Assembly: GCF_028290025.1 (NCBI RefSeq)
Contig: NZ_JAQGKQ010000021.1
Coordinates: 1 to 48,549 of the forward strand
Origin: Cypionkella sp.
Lineage (GTDB): Bacteria; Pseudomonadota; Alphaproteobacteria; Rhodobacterales; Rhodobacteraceae
DNA: 48,549 bases
Direction of reading: 5' to 3'
Made by a program: the position numbers and the translations under genes. The notes under the pieces were generated by a model that was not told the DNA's origin, did not search any database, and saw nothing but the letters and a program-made list of their open reading frames with translations. Each line of letters starts with the position of its first letter. The first letter of the stretch is position 1. This document shows positions 35,822 through 44,792 of this stretch, in pieces.

Positions 35822-36772
35822 TTACTGGCCGACGAATTCAGTCGAGAGCGATACTTTGCCGCCGTCCGGTGGTGGCGGGAACGGTGCTGCGCGTTTGATA
35901 TGATCGAGCGCCGCCGCGTCCAGTGCGGCCACGCCAGAGCTTTGCACGATCTTCACCAGAGACAGCCCACCATTGGCCGAGATCACAAAGCCCACCACCG
36001 CCCGCCCTTTGCCAACGCCCGAGCGCTTTTTGACACCGCGGATCTTTTTCAGCACCGCCTTGTTGTAAGCCTTTGGCGATTGGCCCTGCGCCGCCGCTTT
36101 AGAACCCTTGGCCTGCGCTGAAGCTGCGCCCGCAGCGGGGGCGGCGCTGGCCTTAGTGGCTTTTTTCGGGGTAGGCTCATCAGCCTTTTTTGATTTGGTC
36201 TTTTTGGCTTTTTCGGGCTTTTTCTTCGGTGTTTCCGGTTTAGCCTCGGCCTTCCTTGGCGTTTGCTGTTCGGCCTTGGGCTTTGCGGGCTCTAACGGTT
36301 TTGGTGGCGCATCGGCTGCTGCTGGCAGTGCGTCAGGCGTTGGCAGCGGATCGGGTGGCGGGGGCTCCGCGTCGGTTTCGGGTCTGGCGTCGGTCAGTTG
36401 CTGTGGTTTTTGCAGCGGAGGCGGGGTTTTCTGTGCCACGGGTTCTGGTTTTGGCATATCTGGCAGCGGTTCCGGCTGCGGCGCGTCGGCCTGAAGCTGC
36501 GGCGGAATAGGTGCTTCGGAACTGGCAATCGGCGCAGGATCGGTCATCGCGGCCATGGTATCTGCGGCGGCGGGGGCGGGGGGCAGCGTCAGATACACAG
36601 GGGTTTCCACAATCGCCGGCATCTGGTTCGAGGTCAGCGCCAAGGCACTGGCGGCACTCAGGATCAGCGCGGTGGTGGTCGCGGAAAGCGTCCAGCTGAC
36701 CCAACTGCGCTGTGGCTGCGCCGAAGCGGCAATCGGGTAAGACACCGGGCAATTGCGGAATTGCTGGCTCAT
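35822..36772 (-). CDS. tonB: TonB family energy transducer
   Basis: The predicted protein has 316 residues. A short cytoplasmic start is followed by one membrane segment (WTLSATTTALILSAASALAL, about residues 27-46). A long proline-, lysine- and alanine-rich spacer spans the periplasm. The C-terminal TonB domain reads YNKAVLKKIRGVKKRSGVGK, VVGFVISANGGLSLVKIVQS, SSGVAALDAAALDHIKRAAPFP. It transmits proton-motive force from ExbB/ExbD to the outer-membrane receptor. Its ATG overlaps the exbD stop as ATGA. It is the last gene of hmuR-exbB-exbD-tonB and is probably dedicated to heme uptake. Confidence 0.94.
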   Translation of the reverse strand: MSQQFRNCPVSYPIAASAQPQRSWVSWTLSATTTALILSAASALALTSNQMPAIVETPVYLTLPPAPAAADTMAAMTDPAPIASSEAPIPPQLQADAPQPEPLPDMPKPEPVAQKTPPPLQKPQQLTDARPETDAEPPPPDPLPTPDALPAAADAPPKPLEPAKPKAEQQTPRKAEAKPETPKKKPEKAKKTKSKKADEPTPKKATKASAAPAAGAASAQAKGSKAAAQGQSPKAYNKAVLKKIRGVKKRSGVGKGRAVVGFVISANGGLSLVKIVQSSGVAALDAAALDHIKRAAPFPPPPDGGKVSLSTEFVGQ

Positions 36773-37242
36773 GGCGTGGCCCCCATGGGTGCGATTGGCG
36801 TGGAAAGACCGGGCGTTTGCGTGGTGCTTTGCAGCCCGACGAGGGCGACGTGCAGATATCCCGCCGCGCGCAACTGATCGAGCACGGCCATCAGATCGCC
36901 GTAAGCGACCACGCGGTCAGCGCGCAAAAACACCTGCGCCTCACGCTTGCCTTTGCTTTGTATGTCCAACGCGGCCTGCAGATCGGGCGCGAGCAGCGCC
37001 TCGTTGCCCAAAGTCAGCGTCAGATCTTCGCCAAGGCTTAGCCAGATCGGTTCTTCCGGGCGCTGCGTCGCTTCCGCCGAGGAGGTTGGCAGATTGACCG
37101 GCACATCGACGGTTGAAAGCGGCGCTGCGATCATAAACACGATCAGCAGCACCAGCATCACGTCGATGAATGGCGTGACGTTGATGTCGGCCATCGCGTC
37201 TTCGTCGTCGTCATCGCGGCGGTTGCTGGTGACGATTGCCAT
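36769..37242 (-). CDS. exbD: Biopolymer transport protein ExbD
   Basis: The predicted protein has 157 residues. After an acidic start (DDDDEDAMADINVTPFIDVM) comes the single membrane helix VLLIVFMIAAPL; the aspartate in TPFIDV is the family's proton-pathway residue. The periplasmic domain ends in the typical FLRADRVVAYGDLMAVLDQL segment. With ExbB it forms the proton-driven motor that powers TonB. The last base overlap (ATGA) couples it to tonB, and it follows exbB by 3 bases. Confidence 0.95.
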   Translation of the reverse strand: MAIVTSNRRDDDDEDAMADINVTPFIDVMLVLLIVFMIAAPLSTVDVPVNLPTSSAEATQRPEEPIWLSLGEDLTLTLGNEALLAPDLQAALDIQSKGKREAQVFLRADRVVAYGDLMAVLDQLRAAGYLHVALVGLQSTTQTPGLSTPIAPMGATP

Positions 37243-37245
37243 GAT

Positions 37246-38040
37246 TTAGCCTGCCGATGGCGTAAGACGGGCGGCGCTGCGGCGGTCGAGATCGCGGCTG
37301 AGTAGGCGTTCGATCTGGGCGGCGGCGTCAGCAAGCCTGCGGCGGAAAGCGGAGATCTGGCGCGACAGGGCGTTGTAGATCAGCACGGCGGGGATAGCTG
37401 CAAGCAGGCCGATCGCGGTGGCAAATAGGGCCTCGGCAATGCCGGGGGCGACCACGGCAAGACTGGTGGTCTTGGTTTCGGCAATGGCGAGGAAGGCGTT
37501 CATTATGCCAAACACGGTGCCGAACAGGCCGATAAACGGCGAAGTCGCACCGATAGATGCCAGAAAGCCAGAGCCCGCGCGCAGTCGTGCCAAAGCACCC
37601 GCCTCAATTCGGTCCATCGCAATCCGGGTGCGTTGCTGGGCAGCGTGGGCGTAAGCCGGCTCGGTGGGAAACTCCGACAACGCAGAAAGTTCGTCATGTG
37701 CAACGCGCGCCATCATGGAGGCCGGATCGCGCTGGGCGGCCATAGAGCGCACTGCCGAGGGCAAATCGCTGGCAGCCGTTAGCTTCTGCGCGCTGCGACG
37801 CAAAGCCCGGAACGCCAGCGTAAGCTCGGCGATTTTCTGCACCATGATCGTCAGGGCGACGAAAGCGGCGAGTGCTAGAATTGCCATCACCACCTGCACG
37901 ACCCAATGCGCGGAAAGAATGATGCCAAACAGATCGGTTCCCGGCGGGTGTGGTGCGGCCAGATCGGTGGCGATGCTTTGGGCAAACGCGGGATGGGCCA
38001 AAAGGCCCACCCCAATTATAATGGCGCAACGATTGCGCAT
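37246..38040 (-). CDS. exbB: Biopolymer transport protein ExbB (MotA/TolQ/ExbB family)
   Basis: The predicted protein has 264 residues. An N-terminal hydrophobic, signal-like stretch ([14 protein letters not shown]) is followed by three membrane segments: [20 protein letters not shown], the [20 protein letters not shown] segment, and [20 protein letters not shown]. The last two carry the motif typical of the ExbB/TolQ/MotA proton channel. The ATG at 38040 overlaps the hmuR stop as TAATG, with GGTGAG 6 bases upstream, so it is chosen over an upstream TTG. It belongs to the heme operon. Confidence 0.95.
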   Translation of the reverse strand: MRNRCAIIIGVGLLAHPAFAQSIATDLAAPHPPGTDLFGIILSAHWVVQVVMAILALAAFVALTIMVQKIAELTLAFRALRRSAQKLTAASDLPSAVRSMAAQRDPASMMARVAHDELSALSEFPTEPAYAHAAQQRTRIAMDRIEAGALARLRAGSGFLASIGATSPFIGLFGTVFGIMNAFLAIAETKTTSLAVVAPGIAEALFATAIGLLAAIPAVLIYNALSRQISAFRRRLADAAAQIERLLSRDLDRRSAARLTPSAG

Positions 38041-40160
38041 TACCAACTCACCGATTTTGCAATCGAGAGTTTGTAGTTGCGGCCTACGCCGTTATCGAGC
38101 GCCAGGTTATTTTTGTACTTTTCGTCGAACATATTCTCGACCGCAAAGTTCACGTCCAACCCCTTGAGAACGCCTTCGTCCGGCGACCATTTCACGAACA
38201 TATCGTGGGTCTGGTAGGAATCTCCCGTGGTAGTCGCCGACGAGGTTTTGATGTTGTCGTAATAATACCCGGTCCAGCCGATGTTCAGATGCTGCGCTGG
38301 CAATTTGGCCCCAATGGTCAGCGAAATCGCTTCCGCTGGCGTGTCGGGCAGGGTTGTCGAAATAGCCCCAACCGCCGGGTTTTTGTTCTTGGTGCGGACT
38401 TTGCTCCACGACAGATTGCTGAACCAACGGTCGGCATCGTAGCTGGCCTCAAGTTCCGCGCCCCAGAGTTCTGCGGCGGTAATGTTGGAGTAATACGGCA
38501 CAGCCGGGCCACCGGGAAGGCGCGGCGTCGTGGCGATCATGTTTTTCAGATCATTGTGGAATCCGGTCAGTTTCAGTTGCAGGCTGTCGCCGTCTGACAA
38601 CAAATCTTGCCGTTTGAACGTGAACCCGAGCTCGACCGAATCAGCTTCTTCCTTGGCGAGCCCCATGCTGGCCAGCCGCTCTGGCAAGGTGCTTGCGGCT
38701 TCGGTGGAATAGCGTTCGTCCAGTGTCGGCATCCGTTCGGTATGCGCCAGCGAGCCAAACACTGAGAAGCTGTCGTTGATTTTATACATCACCGCCAGCT
38801 TCGGCGAGATTGCGGTATCGTCGCTATCCAGGCCGCCTGCGATATCGCCAGCGCTGAACTGGCCGAAATCAATCCGCACGCCGGGAATCAGGGTCAGGCG
38901 TTCGTCGTAGACAAATTCGCCCTGCGCATAGATGCCAACTTTGGTGTCGGTGCCTTGGGGGTGGAAGCTGTAGGCGCCAACGCTGGAATGCGCACTGCGC
39001 TCTTGCCGCGAAAGCTGCACCCCGGCGATCACTCGGTTGTCCCAACCGCCGCCGCCGAATTCAGCAGTGTTTTCGACTTTGAGCGTGGTGGTGGCGTAAC
39101 CGAAATCACCTTCGCAAAGCACTTGCGATTGGCCCGGCGCGCAAGCCATGCCCAACGAGAAGTTGCTCTTATCAACTGTGGTATTTGTATACGAAAGCTG
39201 CACCGAAAGATCGAGCAGCGGGTTGTTGGCAAAGCTGTTGTTCCATTTGAGCGACACGGTATCGTCAACGGAATGGATGTCAGCGGTGCCAAAGAATGCC
39301 GCAGCCGCGCCACCAGTTTGCGCGACCAAAGTATCATCCAGATCGGTGTCAGTGCGCGACAGCGACAGGGTCAGGCTTTGATCTTCATCCTGCCCAAGCG
39401 TCCACTTGCCTTTCAGCAAGCCAGACATGCTTTCATGCGCCGTGCCTGCCAGCACGGTGCCGCCGCCGTCTTTGATCTCGCCGCCGCTGGAATAGTTCAG
39501 TGAGCCCAAATATTCGGCGTTACCTTGTTTGGTCGCAAAAATCACACCGAGCTTTCTGGTATCGCCATTGCTGTTGTAACCCGACTTGAAACGCAAGGTG
39601 GTGGTTTTGCCGTCCTCAAGAAAATCGCCGGCGTCTTTGGTGGTGAACGCAATCGCTCCGCCAATCGCACCCGCGCCATAGAGCGTTGATGAGGCTGGGC
39701 CACGCAGCACTTCGACACGCTTGAACAGCTCAAAGTCACCAAAGAAAGAGCCGAGACGGTATTGCTCGAAGAATTTCGGTGCGCCATCGACGCTGACCGC
39801 GATGCGGGCCTCCGAAGCTGTTTGCTCGGTGTTGCCGATGCCGCGAATGTTGAACGCCTGCCCCAAAGGACGCGCCGAAGACCCTGTCGCCTGCACACCG
39901 GGGATACCTTTCAGCACATCGCCGATGGTGTTTGGCTGCGCGCGATCAAGATCGGCTTGCTCGCGTGCGGTGACGGCCTGCGGCGTATCAATCGCCACCT
40001 TGGCCGTTCCTGCGCCGAAAATGATCCGGCCGAGCATTTGGAACACGCCGCCGTCCGTAGCAGTGGCATCTTGGGCGGCTGCGGGCGAGGCGACCAGTGC
40101 AATCGCGAATGTAGATATCAAAAGTTGTCCGCGTAAGGCGGAGGTGCGGCGAGGCAGCAT
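38040..40160 (-). CDS. hmuR: TonB-dependent heme/hemoglobin-type outer-membrane receptor
   Basis: The predicted protein has 706 residues: signal peptide ([16 protein letters not shown]), a plug domain with [50 protein letters not shown], and a 22-stranded barrel ending in a terminal Trp. [16 protein letters not shown] resembles the conserved heme-receptor FRAP-type region before the histidine area. It binds heme or heme proteins at the surface and imports heme using TonB. It heads the operon hmuR-exbB-exbD-tonB and is divergent from hmuS, with two related dyads in the shared upstream region. Its heme specificity is inferred mainly from the neighbouring genes. Confidence 0.93.
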   Translation of the reverse strand: MLPRRTSALRGQLLISTFAIALVASPAAAQDATATDGGVFQMLGRIIFGAGTAKVAIDTPQAVTAREQADLDRAQPNTIGDVLKGIPGVQATGSSARPLGQAFNIRGIGNTEQTASEARIAVSVDGAPKFFEQYRLGSFFGDFELFKRVEVLRGPASSTLYGAGAIGGAIAFTTKDAGDFLEDGKTTTLRFKSGYNSNGDTRKLGVIFATKQGNAEYLGSLNYSSGGEIKDGGGTVLAGTAHESMSGLLKGKWTLGQDEDQSLTLSLSRTDTDLDDTLVAQTGGAAAAFFGTADIHSVDDTVSLKWNNSFANNPLLDLSVQLSYTNTTVDKSNFSLGMACAPGQSQVLCEGDFGYATTTLKVENTAEFGGGGWDNRVIAGVQLSRQERSAHSSVGAYSFHPQGTDTKVGIYAQGEFVYDERLTLIPGVRIDFGQFSAGDIAGGLDSDDTAISPKLAVMYKINDSFSVFGSLAHTERMPTLDERYSTEAASTLPERLASMGLAKEEADSVELGFTFKRQDLLSDGDSLQLKLTGFHNDLKNMIATTPRLPGGPAVPYYSNITAAELWGAELEASYDADRWFSNLSWSKVRTKNKNPAVGAISTTLPDTPAEAISLTIGAKLPAQHLNIGWTGYYYDNIKTSSATTTGDSYQTHDMFVKWSPDEGVLKGLDVNFAVENMFDEKYKNNLALDNGVGRNYKLSIAKSVSW

Positions 40161-40228
40161 GAGCTTTCCTTGTTAAGGGTCTGCGAATGGCTGGCTTTGC
40201 CGGTGCAAGCTGGCGGGCAGAAATATTC

Positions 40229-40243
40229 TGACTTGATCTGTCA
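40229..40243. promoter_or_regulatory. Dyad 1 in the hmuR-hmuS divergent region (IRO-box-like)
   Basis: TGACTTGATCTGTCA is a dyad TGAC-N7-GTCA and fits the TGA-N9-TCA pattern reported for RirA iron-responsive operators. It lies 69 bases upstream of the hmuR start. Confidence 0.6.
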
Positions 40244-40264
40244 GGTATAAGCTAATAAAAATCC

Positions 40265-40279
40265 AGACTATAACTGTCA
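40265..40279. promoter_or_regulatory. Dyad 2 in the hmuR-hmuS divergent region
   Basis: AGACTATAACTGTCA repeats the pattern of dyad 1 as AGAC-N7-GTCA, centred 36 bases away. Both dyads are followed by (A/G)GTATA. The pair could serve the two divergent promoters. Confidence 0.5.
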
Positions 40280-40373
40280 AGTATATCTATGCAGATATAT
40301 CAGACCCTTGCGCTCCAGCCACGCCCCAACGGCCCGCCAGAACCGCGCTTCCCTGCAAATGTTAGGATTCGTC

Positions 40374-41414
40374 ATGGCTCATACGCACACCCCCGAACAG
40401 ATTCGCGCCTTGCGTGATGAAAATCCCAAGGCCCGGGCTCGAGACTTTGCGGGGATGCAGGGAATCACCGAAGCTGAACTGGTCGCGGCCTATGTCGGCT
40501 TGACGGCTACGGCGATCAACGCCGCCCCGGATGCGTTGTTTCCGCTGATCGGTGAGTTGGGCGATGTGATGGCGCTGACACGTAATGAGTCCTGCGTGCA
40601 CGAGCGGCGCGGCGTCTACGAAGATTACCGCGCAGGGCCTCATGCGGCGATGGTGCTCGGGTCCGAGATTGATATGCGGATGTTTCCGAGCCATTGGAAG
40701 TTCGGCTTTGCGGTGGTTGAGGCGGGCGAGGATGGCCCCAAGCGCAGCCTGCAAGTGTTCGATGCGGCGGGCGATGCGGTGCATAAGGTGCATCTGAAGC
40801 CCGAGTCGAACGTGGCCGCATTCGATGCTTTGGTTGCAGCTTTGCGGCTGCCCGAGCAATCGGGTCAGCTGAGCCTTATTGCGCGCGCGCCTGTTGAGGG
40901 GCCGAAGGGCGACCCGGCCCGCGTCGCTGATCTGCGCGCCGAGTGGAAAACCATGACCGACACGCACCAGTTCTTGAAGCTCACGCGTCGGTTGAAGTTT
41001 AACCGTTTGGGCGCGAACCGCGCGGTTGGTCCGCAGTTCGCAGCTCAGGTCGAAAACGACACGATTACCAAGGTGTTGCACGCGGCTGCTGACCAGAAGA
41101 TTCCGCTGATGATCTTTGTCGGCAACGCGGGTTGCATCCAGATCCACGGCGGGCCGATTGAAAAAGTCGTGCCAATGGGGCCGTGGATTAACGTGATGGA
41201 CCCGCGCTTTAACCTGCATTTGCGCGCTGATCACATCACCGAAGTCTGGCGCGTCACCAAGCCTACTCAACGTGGCGATGCGATCTCGGTTGAGGCGTTT
41301 GATGCCGAGGGCGGCTTGATCCTGCAAATCTTCGGTTATCGCAAGGATGCGCCGCCGGTGGCTTGGGATGCCTTGATGGCGTCGCTGCTGGTTCTGGAAC
41401 AGGTGATGGCATGA
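40374..41414 (+). CDS. hmuS: Heme-degrading or heme-trafficking protein HmuS/HemS
   Basis: The predicted protein has 346 residues made of two similar halves, as in HemS/HmuS/ChuS. Repeat 1 includes VMALTRNESCVHERRGVYED, repeat 2 includes IMDPRFNLHLRADHITEVWRV-type sequence (MDPRFNLHLRADHI). It receives heme in the cytoplasm and stores, delivers or degrades it. The start at 40374 follows TAGGA by about 7 bases; the TTG at 40308 gives an unlikely extension. It heads hmuS-hmuT-hmuU-hmuV, its stop overlapping the hmuT ATG. Confidence 0.93.
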   Translation: MAHTHTPEQIRALRDENPKARARDFAGMQGITEAELVAAYVGLTATAINAAPDALFPLIGELGDVMALTRNESCVHERRGVYEDYRAGPHAAMVLGSEIDMRMFPSHWKFGFAVVEAGEDGPKRSLQVFDAAGDAVHKVHLKPESNVAAFDALVAALRLPEQSGQLSLIARAPVEGPKGDPARVADLRAEWKTMTDTHQFLKLTRRLKFNRLGANRAVGPQFAAQVENDTITKVLHAAADQKIPLMIFVGNAGCIQIHGGPIEKVVPMGPWINVMDPRFNLHLRADHITEVWRVTKPTQRGDAISVEAFDAEGGLILQIFGYRKDAPPVAWDALMASLLVLEQVMA

Positions 41415-42274
41415 TGCGCATCACCAAAACTCTGCGGGTAGGTCTGGCGCTGGCTTTGTCGGTTGCTGTGATCACTCCAGCTGTGGCCGAGGATGCTAAG
41501 CGGGTCGTGACGCTTGGCGGCTCGGTCACTGAAATTGCCGTGGCCTTGGGTGCGGGCGATCGGTTGGTGGCGCGGGATTCGACCTCGAACTATCCGGCGT
41601 CGATCACCGCTTTGCCGGATGTTGGTTATATCCGCGCGCTGTCGCCGGAAGGTGTGCTGTCGGTGGACCCCGATCTGATCTTGGCCGAGGCTGATGCGGG
41701 TCCGCCCGCTGCGGTCGATGTGCTGAATGCGGCAGGCGTGCCATTCCTGCGGATGCCGGGCGATCCGACTCCGGCAGGCGTGGTGGCGAAGATCAAAGCG
41801 GTGGCCGAGGCTTTGGGGCGTAAGGCCGAAGGTGAGGCGTTGGCGGCGAAGGTTCAGGTTGGGTTGTCCGAAGCCGAAACCCGCGCTGCCGCCGTCACCG
41901 ACAAAAAGCGCGTGCTGTTTGTGCTGTCGTTGCAAGGTGGGCGCTTGATGGCGGGTGGCGAAGGATCTTCGGCGGAGGGGATCATTGCGCTTGCTGGGGG
42001 GATCAACGCGGCCGAGGGCTTCAAGGGTTACAAACAAATGACGGATGAGGCGGTTCTCGCCGCAGCCCCCGACCTGATCCTGATGATGGACCGCGAAGGC
42101 GATCTGGCTATCGGCAACCCGGATGTGATGGCGCATCCGACCCTGTCGCAAACTCCTGCCGCACTGTCGGGCAATATCGTGCGGATGGACGGCATGATGC
42201 TGCTGGGCTTTGGGGTGCGCACGCCGGATGCGGCGAAGGCGCTGTATGATGCGCTGTATCCGAAGGCGGGCTAA
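41411..42274 (+). CDS. hmuT: Periplasmic heme-binding protein of the ABC importer
   Basis: The predicted protein has 287 residues with signal peptide (LALALSVAVITPAVAED). It has the two-lobed, helix-linked cluster A-III (FecB/BtuF-like) organisation: KRVVTLGGSVTEIAVALGAG, DLILAEADAGPPAAVDVLNA, and KGYKQMTDEAVLAAAPDLIL. It takes heme from the periplasm to HmuU. The ATG overlaps the hmuS stop by four bases (ATGA), with AGGTGA upstream; an adjacent second ATG at 41414 is possible. hmuU starts immediately after its stop. Confidence 0.94.
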   Translation: MMRITKTLRVGLALALSVAVITPAVAEDAKRVVTLGGSVTEIAVALGAGDRLVARDSTSNYPASITALPDVGYIRALSPEGVLSVDPDLILAEADAGPPAAVDVLNAAGVPFLRMPGDPTPAGVVAKIKAVAEALGRKAEGEALAAKVQVGLSEAETRAAAVTDKKRVLFVLSLQGGRLMAGGEGSSAEGIIALAGGINAAEGFKGYKQMTDEAVLAAAPDLILMMDREGDLAIGNPDVMAHPTLSQTPAALSGNIVRMDGMMLLGFGVRTPDAAKALYDALYPKAG

Positions 42275-43342
42275 ATGGTGTCGCTCGGTATGGCGCGGGT
42301 GATGATTGGCGATGACCGCGAGGCCCGCGCCGCCCTGATGACCAAGCTGCTGATCGGGCTGCTGGTCGTGGTATCAGTGCTGTCGCTGGGCACCGGGGCG
42401 GCTGGTCTGTCGCTGATTGATCTGGCGCGCGCCGCGATGAAAGGTGAGCTTTCGACTCGCGATCAGGTGATCTTGTGGAACATCCGTCTGCCGCGTTTGG
42501 CGATGGGCATGTTGATCGGCGCGGCTTTGGCAGTGTCGGGCGCGCTGATGCAGGGGCTGTTTCGCAATCCGCTGGCCGATCCCGGCATCGTTGGAGTTGG
42601 CGCAGGCGCAGGTTTGGGCGCGGTGATGGCGATTGTGCTCGGCGGCCTGCTGCCCGCCAGCATTGCCGTGCATTTTGGCGGCCAGTTGGTGCCGGTTGCA
42701 GCATTTGTCGGCGGCTGGGTCACGACGTTGCTGCTTTACCGCGTCGCTACCCGAGGCGGGCACACGTCGGTTGCGACCATGCTGCTGGCGGGAATCGCTT
42801 TGGGTGCGTTGGGTGGAGCGGTGATCGGCGTGCTGGTCTATCTTGCCGACGACCGCCAACTGCGCGATCTGACGTTCTGGGGCATGGGTTCGCTTGCGGG
42901 GGCGGGTTGGGGCAAGATTGCCTCCGCACTGCCGCTGATTTTGCCAGTGCTGGTGTTCTCACCCCTGATGGCGCGGGGGTTGAACGCGCTGGCGCTGGGT
43001 GAGGCGCAGGCGGCGCATTTGGGCATTGAGATTGAGCGGTTGAAGCGCCTGACCATCTTGGCGGTGGCTGCCGCAACGGGCGCTTCAGTGGCGGTTTCAG
43101 GCGGCATCGGCTTCATCGGCATCGTGGTGCCGCATTTGCTGCGGATTTCTACTGGCCCGAACCATCGCTATTTGCTGATCAACGCGGCTTTGCTGGGCGC
43201 AAGCCTGCTGCTGGCCGCCGATATGATCGCGCGGACCATTGTCGCTCCGTCAGAACTGCCGATTGGCATTGTGACAGCCCTGCTGGGTGCGCCGGTTTTC
43301 CTGTGGATTTTGATACGGCGTCAGGGCCTGATGGGAATGTAG
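42275..43342 (+). CDS. hmuU: Heme ABC transporter permease
   Basis: The predicted protein is a 355-residue FecCD-family permease with about ten membrane segments. Family markers include WNIRLPRLAMGMLIGAALAV, MQGLFRNPLADPGIVGVGAG, GEAQAAHLGIEIERLKRLTI and GFIGIVVPHLLRI. It forms the inner-membrane channel with ATPase HmuV. Its ATG follows the hmuT stop with no gap, and AAGGCGGG lies upstream. The next gene begins three bases after its stop. Confidence 0.95.
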   Translation: MVSLGMARVMIGDDREARAALMTKLLIGLLVVVSVLSLGTGAAGLSLIDLARAAMKGELSTRDQVILWNIRLPRLAMGMLIGAALAVSGALMQGLFRNPLADPGIVGVGAGAGLGAVMAIVLGGLLPASIAVHFGGQLVPVAAFVGGWVTTLLLYRVATRGGHTSVATMLLAGIALGALGGAVIGVLVYLADDRQLRDLTFWGMGSLAGAGWGKIASALPLILPVLVFSPLMARGLNALALGEAQAAHLGIEIERLKRLTILAVAAATGASVAVSGGIGFIGIVVPHLLRISTGPNHRYLLINAALLGASLLLAADMIARTIVAPSELPIGIVTALLGAPVFLWILIRRQGLMGM

Positions 43343-43345
43343 CCG

Positions 43346-44122
43346 ATGCTGGTTGTTGACGATATTTCGGTAGCCCTTAGCCGCAGCCCGGTGCTGCATA
43401 ACATTAGCCTGACCGCGCGTCCCGGCACATTGACGGCGATTGTTGGGCCGAATGGCTCGGGGAAAACCACGCTGATGCGGGCGATGACGGGCGAGGTGGC
43501 TTATCAGGGCAAGATCAGCCTGAACGATCTCGACGTCGCCCGCGCTAGGCCGTGGCAATTGGCGGGGATGCGCGCGGTGATGGCGCAGGAAACCCAACTC
43601 GCGTTTCCTTTTACAGTGCTGGAGGTGATCCAACTCGGCCTAACCTCGGGCGAGAACGCCGATGCGCGCGATTTGCCGTTGCGCGCTTTGGCCGAGGTAG
43701 ATTTGTCCAAACACGCCAGCCGCAACTATCAGGATCTCTCGGGCGGTGAGCGTCAACGCGTGCAACTCGCTCGCGCCTTGGTGCAGGTGTGGAATCCGAT
43801 CGGTACCGCTGGCGCGCGCTGGCTGTTTCTGGATGAACCCGTCGCCAGCCTCGATCTCGGCCATCAGTTGCAAGTGATGCGGTTGGCGCGGCGTTTTGCC
43901 GATGCTGGCGGAGGCGTGATTGCGGTGATGCACGACCTCAACCTGTCCGCGATGTTTGCCGATAAGGTGGCGTTGCTGGCTGAAGGTGCGCTGGTTGCTG
44001 CGGGGCCGCCTGATGCAGTGTTGACCGATGCGCAGCTTTCGCGGGCTTACGGTTGCGCGATCAGGACAAATGTGATGCCAAGCAGCGGCACTTGGCTGCT
44101 GCCGCAGGCCGTGGCCGGGTAG
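43346..44122 (+). CDS. hmuV: Heme ABC transporter ATP-binding protein
   Basis: The predicted protein is a 258-residue cytoplasmic ATPase. It has Walker A VGPNGSGKTT, Q-loop MAQETQLAFPFTVLEVIQLG, signature LSGGERQRVQLARAL, Walker B RWLFLDEPVASLD and switch VMHDLNLSAM. It powers the HmuU channel. The inserted WNPIGTAGARW segment before Walker B is typical of the HmuV subgroup. It is the last gene of the hmuSTUV run; hemP follows after a 150-base gap with its own conserved element. Confidence 0.95.
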   Translation: MLVVDDISVALSRSPVLHNISLTARPGTLTAIVGPNGSGKTTLMRAMTGEVAYQGKISLNDLDVARARPWQLAGMRAVMAQETQLAFPFTVLEVIQLGLTSGENADARDLPLRALAEVDLSKHASRNYQDLSGGERQRVQLARALVQVWNPIGTAGARWLFLDEPVASLDLGHQLQVMRLARRFADAGGGVIAVMHDLNLSAMFADKVALLAEGALVAAGPPDAVLTDAQLSRAYGCAIRTNVMPSSGTWLLPQAVAG

Positions 44123-44157
44123 TCGAGCAAATTTTGCCGCTTTGTTAAAGCTAACTA

Positions 44158-44190
44158 AAAGAATCAGGATTTACATTTCCGACTGATTTG
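44158..44190 (+). promoter_or_regulatory. Conserved iron-locus element, copy 2, upstream of hemP
   Basis: AAAGAATCAG, one extra G, ATTTACATTTCCGA and CTGATTTG match the block at 30650-30680. Here AATCAG and CTGATT also form an inverted repeat 17 bases apart. It ends 83 bases before the hemP start, a similar distance to that of copy 1 from its microORF. Confidence 0.65.
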
Positions 44191-44273
44191 ATAGGTTTAG
44201 CTAACGCCAAGCCACCCGCCTGTTTTGGGAAGCCGGTCTTTCAGAGCCAATCCTAGCTGTAGCGGAGCACATC

Positions 44274-44456
44274 ATGTACGAAACTCAAATCCTGTCGCCC
44301 ATGCACCCAGCACCGGAACTCGTGCCGTCTGATCGCACATTGCGCTACGATGCACGCACGCTGACTGGCGGCGCTGGCACGGCTTACATTGAACTTGATG
44401 GGCAAGTTTATACCCTGCGCATCACCAGATCGGCCAAGTTGATCCTGACCAAGTAG
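44274..44456 (+). CDS. hemP: Hemin uptake protein HemP
   Basis: The predicted protein has 60 residues. Its second half carries the HemP/HmuP signature: DARTLTGGAGTAYIELDGQV then YTLRITRSAKLILTK. HemP proteins are small, iron-responsive and required for or enhancing expression of heme-uptake genes in several proteobacteria; in some species HmuP acts as a co-activator. AGCGGAG lies upstream. It follows hmuV but has its own upstream conserved element, so it may be transcribed separately. Confidence 0.93.
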   Translation: MYETQILSPMHPAPELVPSDRTLRYDARTLTGGAGTAYIELDGQVYTLRITRSAKLILTK

Positions 44457-44587
44457 TCACACGCATTACCTTTGCGACGCGCGCACTGTCCTTCTTCGGA
44501 ACGGCCCTCGCGGAAACAGCGCGTTATACGCTTCCCATGCAATCTCGGGTTGTGGCGAAAAAACCATGGTCTCGGTATTTTGTAACA

Positions 44588-44682
44588 ACTGCGGACCAAG
44601 TACGGCGATCTATGGTATGTATTGGGCATTACCTCCCTGTTGGACCTAACGCCCGGCCGCCTTGGCTGGGCGACTTTTTTTT
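44588..44682 (+). ncRNA. Candidate small RNA with CCTCCC motif, copy 2
   Basis: In the gap between hemP and xthA the 17-base motif ACCTCCCTGTTGGACCT (44631-44647) is identical to that at 29279-29295. As there, an intrinsic terminator follows directly (44650-44682). Sequence outside the motif and terminator is not obviously alike, so these look like two members of one sRNA family with a conserved target-binding or anti-ribosome-site segment. The 5' end is estimated from the length of copy 1. Confidence 0.6.
44650..44682 (+). terminator. Intrinsic terminator of candidate sRNA 2
   Basis: CGCCCGGCC-GCCTT-GGCTGGGCG forms a 9-base stem with one G-T pair, then AC and eight T residues. It lies well before the xthA ribosome site. 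Confidence 0.92.
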
Positions 44683-44792
44683 GCGGTGGCTTCATGTGGC
44701 CACATTTAAGAGAGGCAAAACACTTCCGCTTTGGCCCCTTGAGAACACATGCGGCCGAGCATAGTCTCCCGCGTCTGAACAAGGAGCATCCG

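Noticed and set aside
44622..44792. N-terminal extension of xthA
   Set aside because: It would translate the sRNA terminator; the start at 44793 has an ideal ribosome site and gives the family's normal length.
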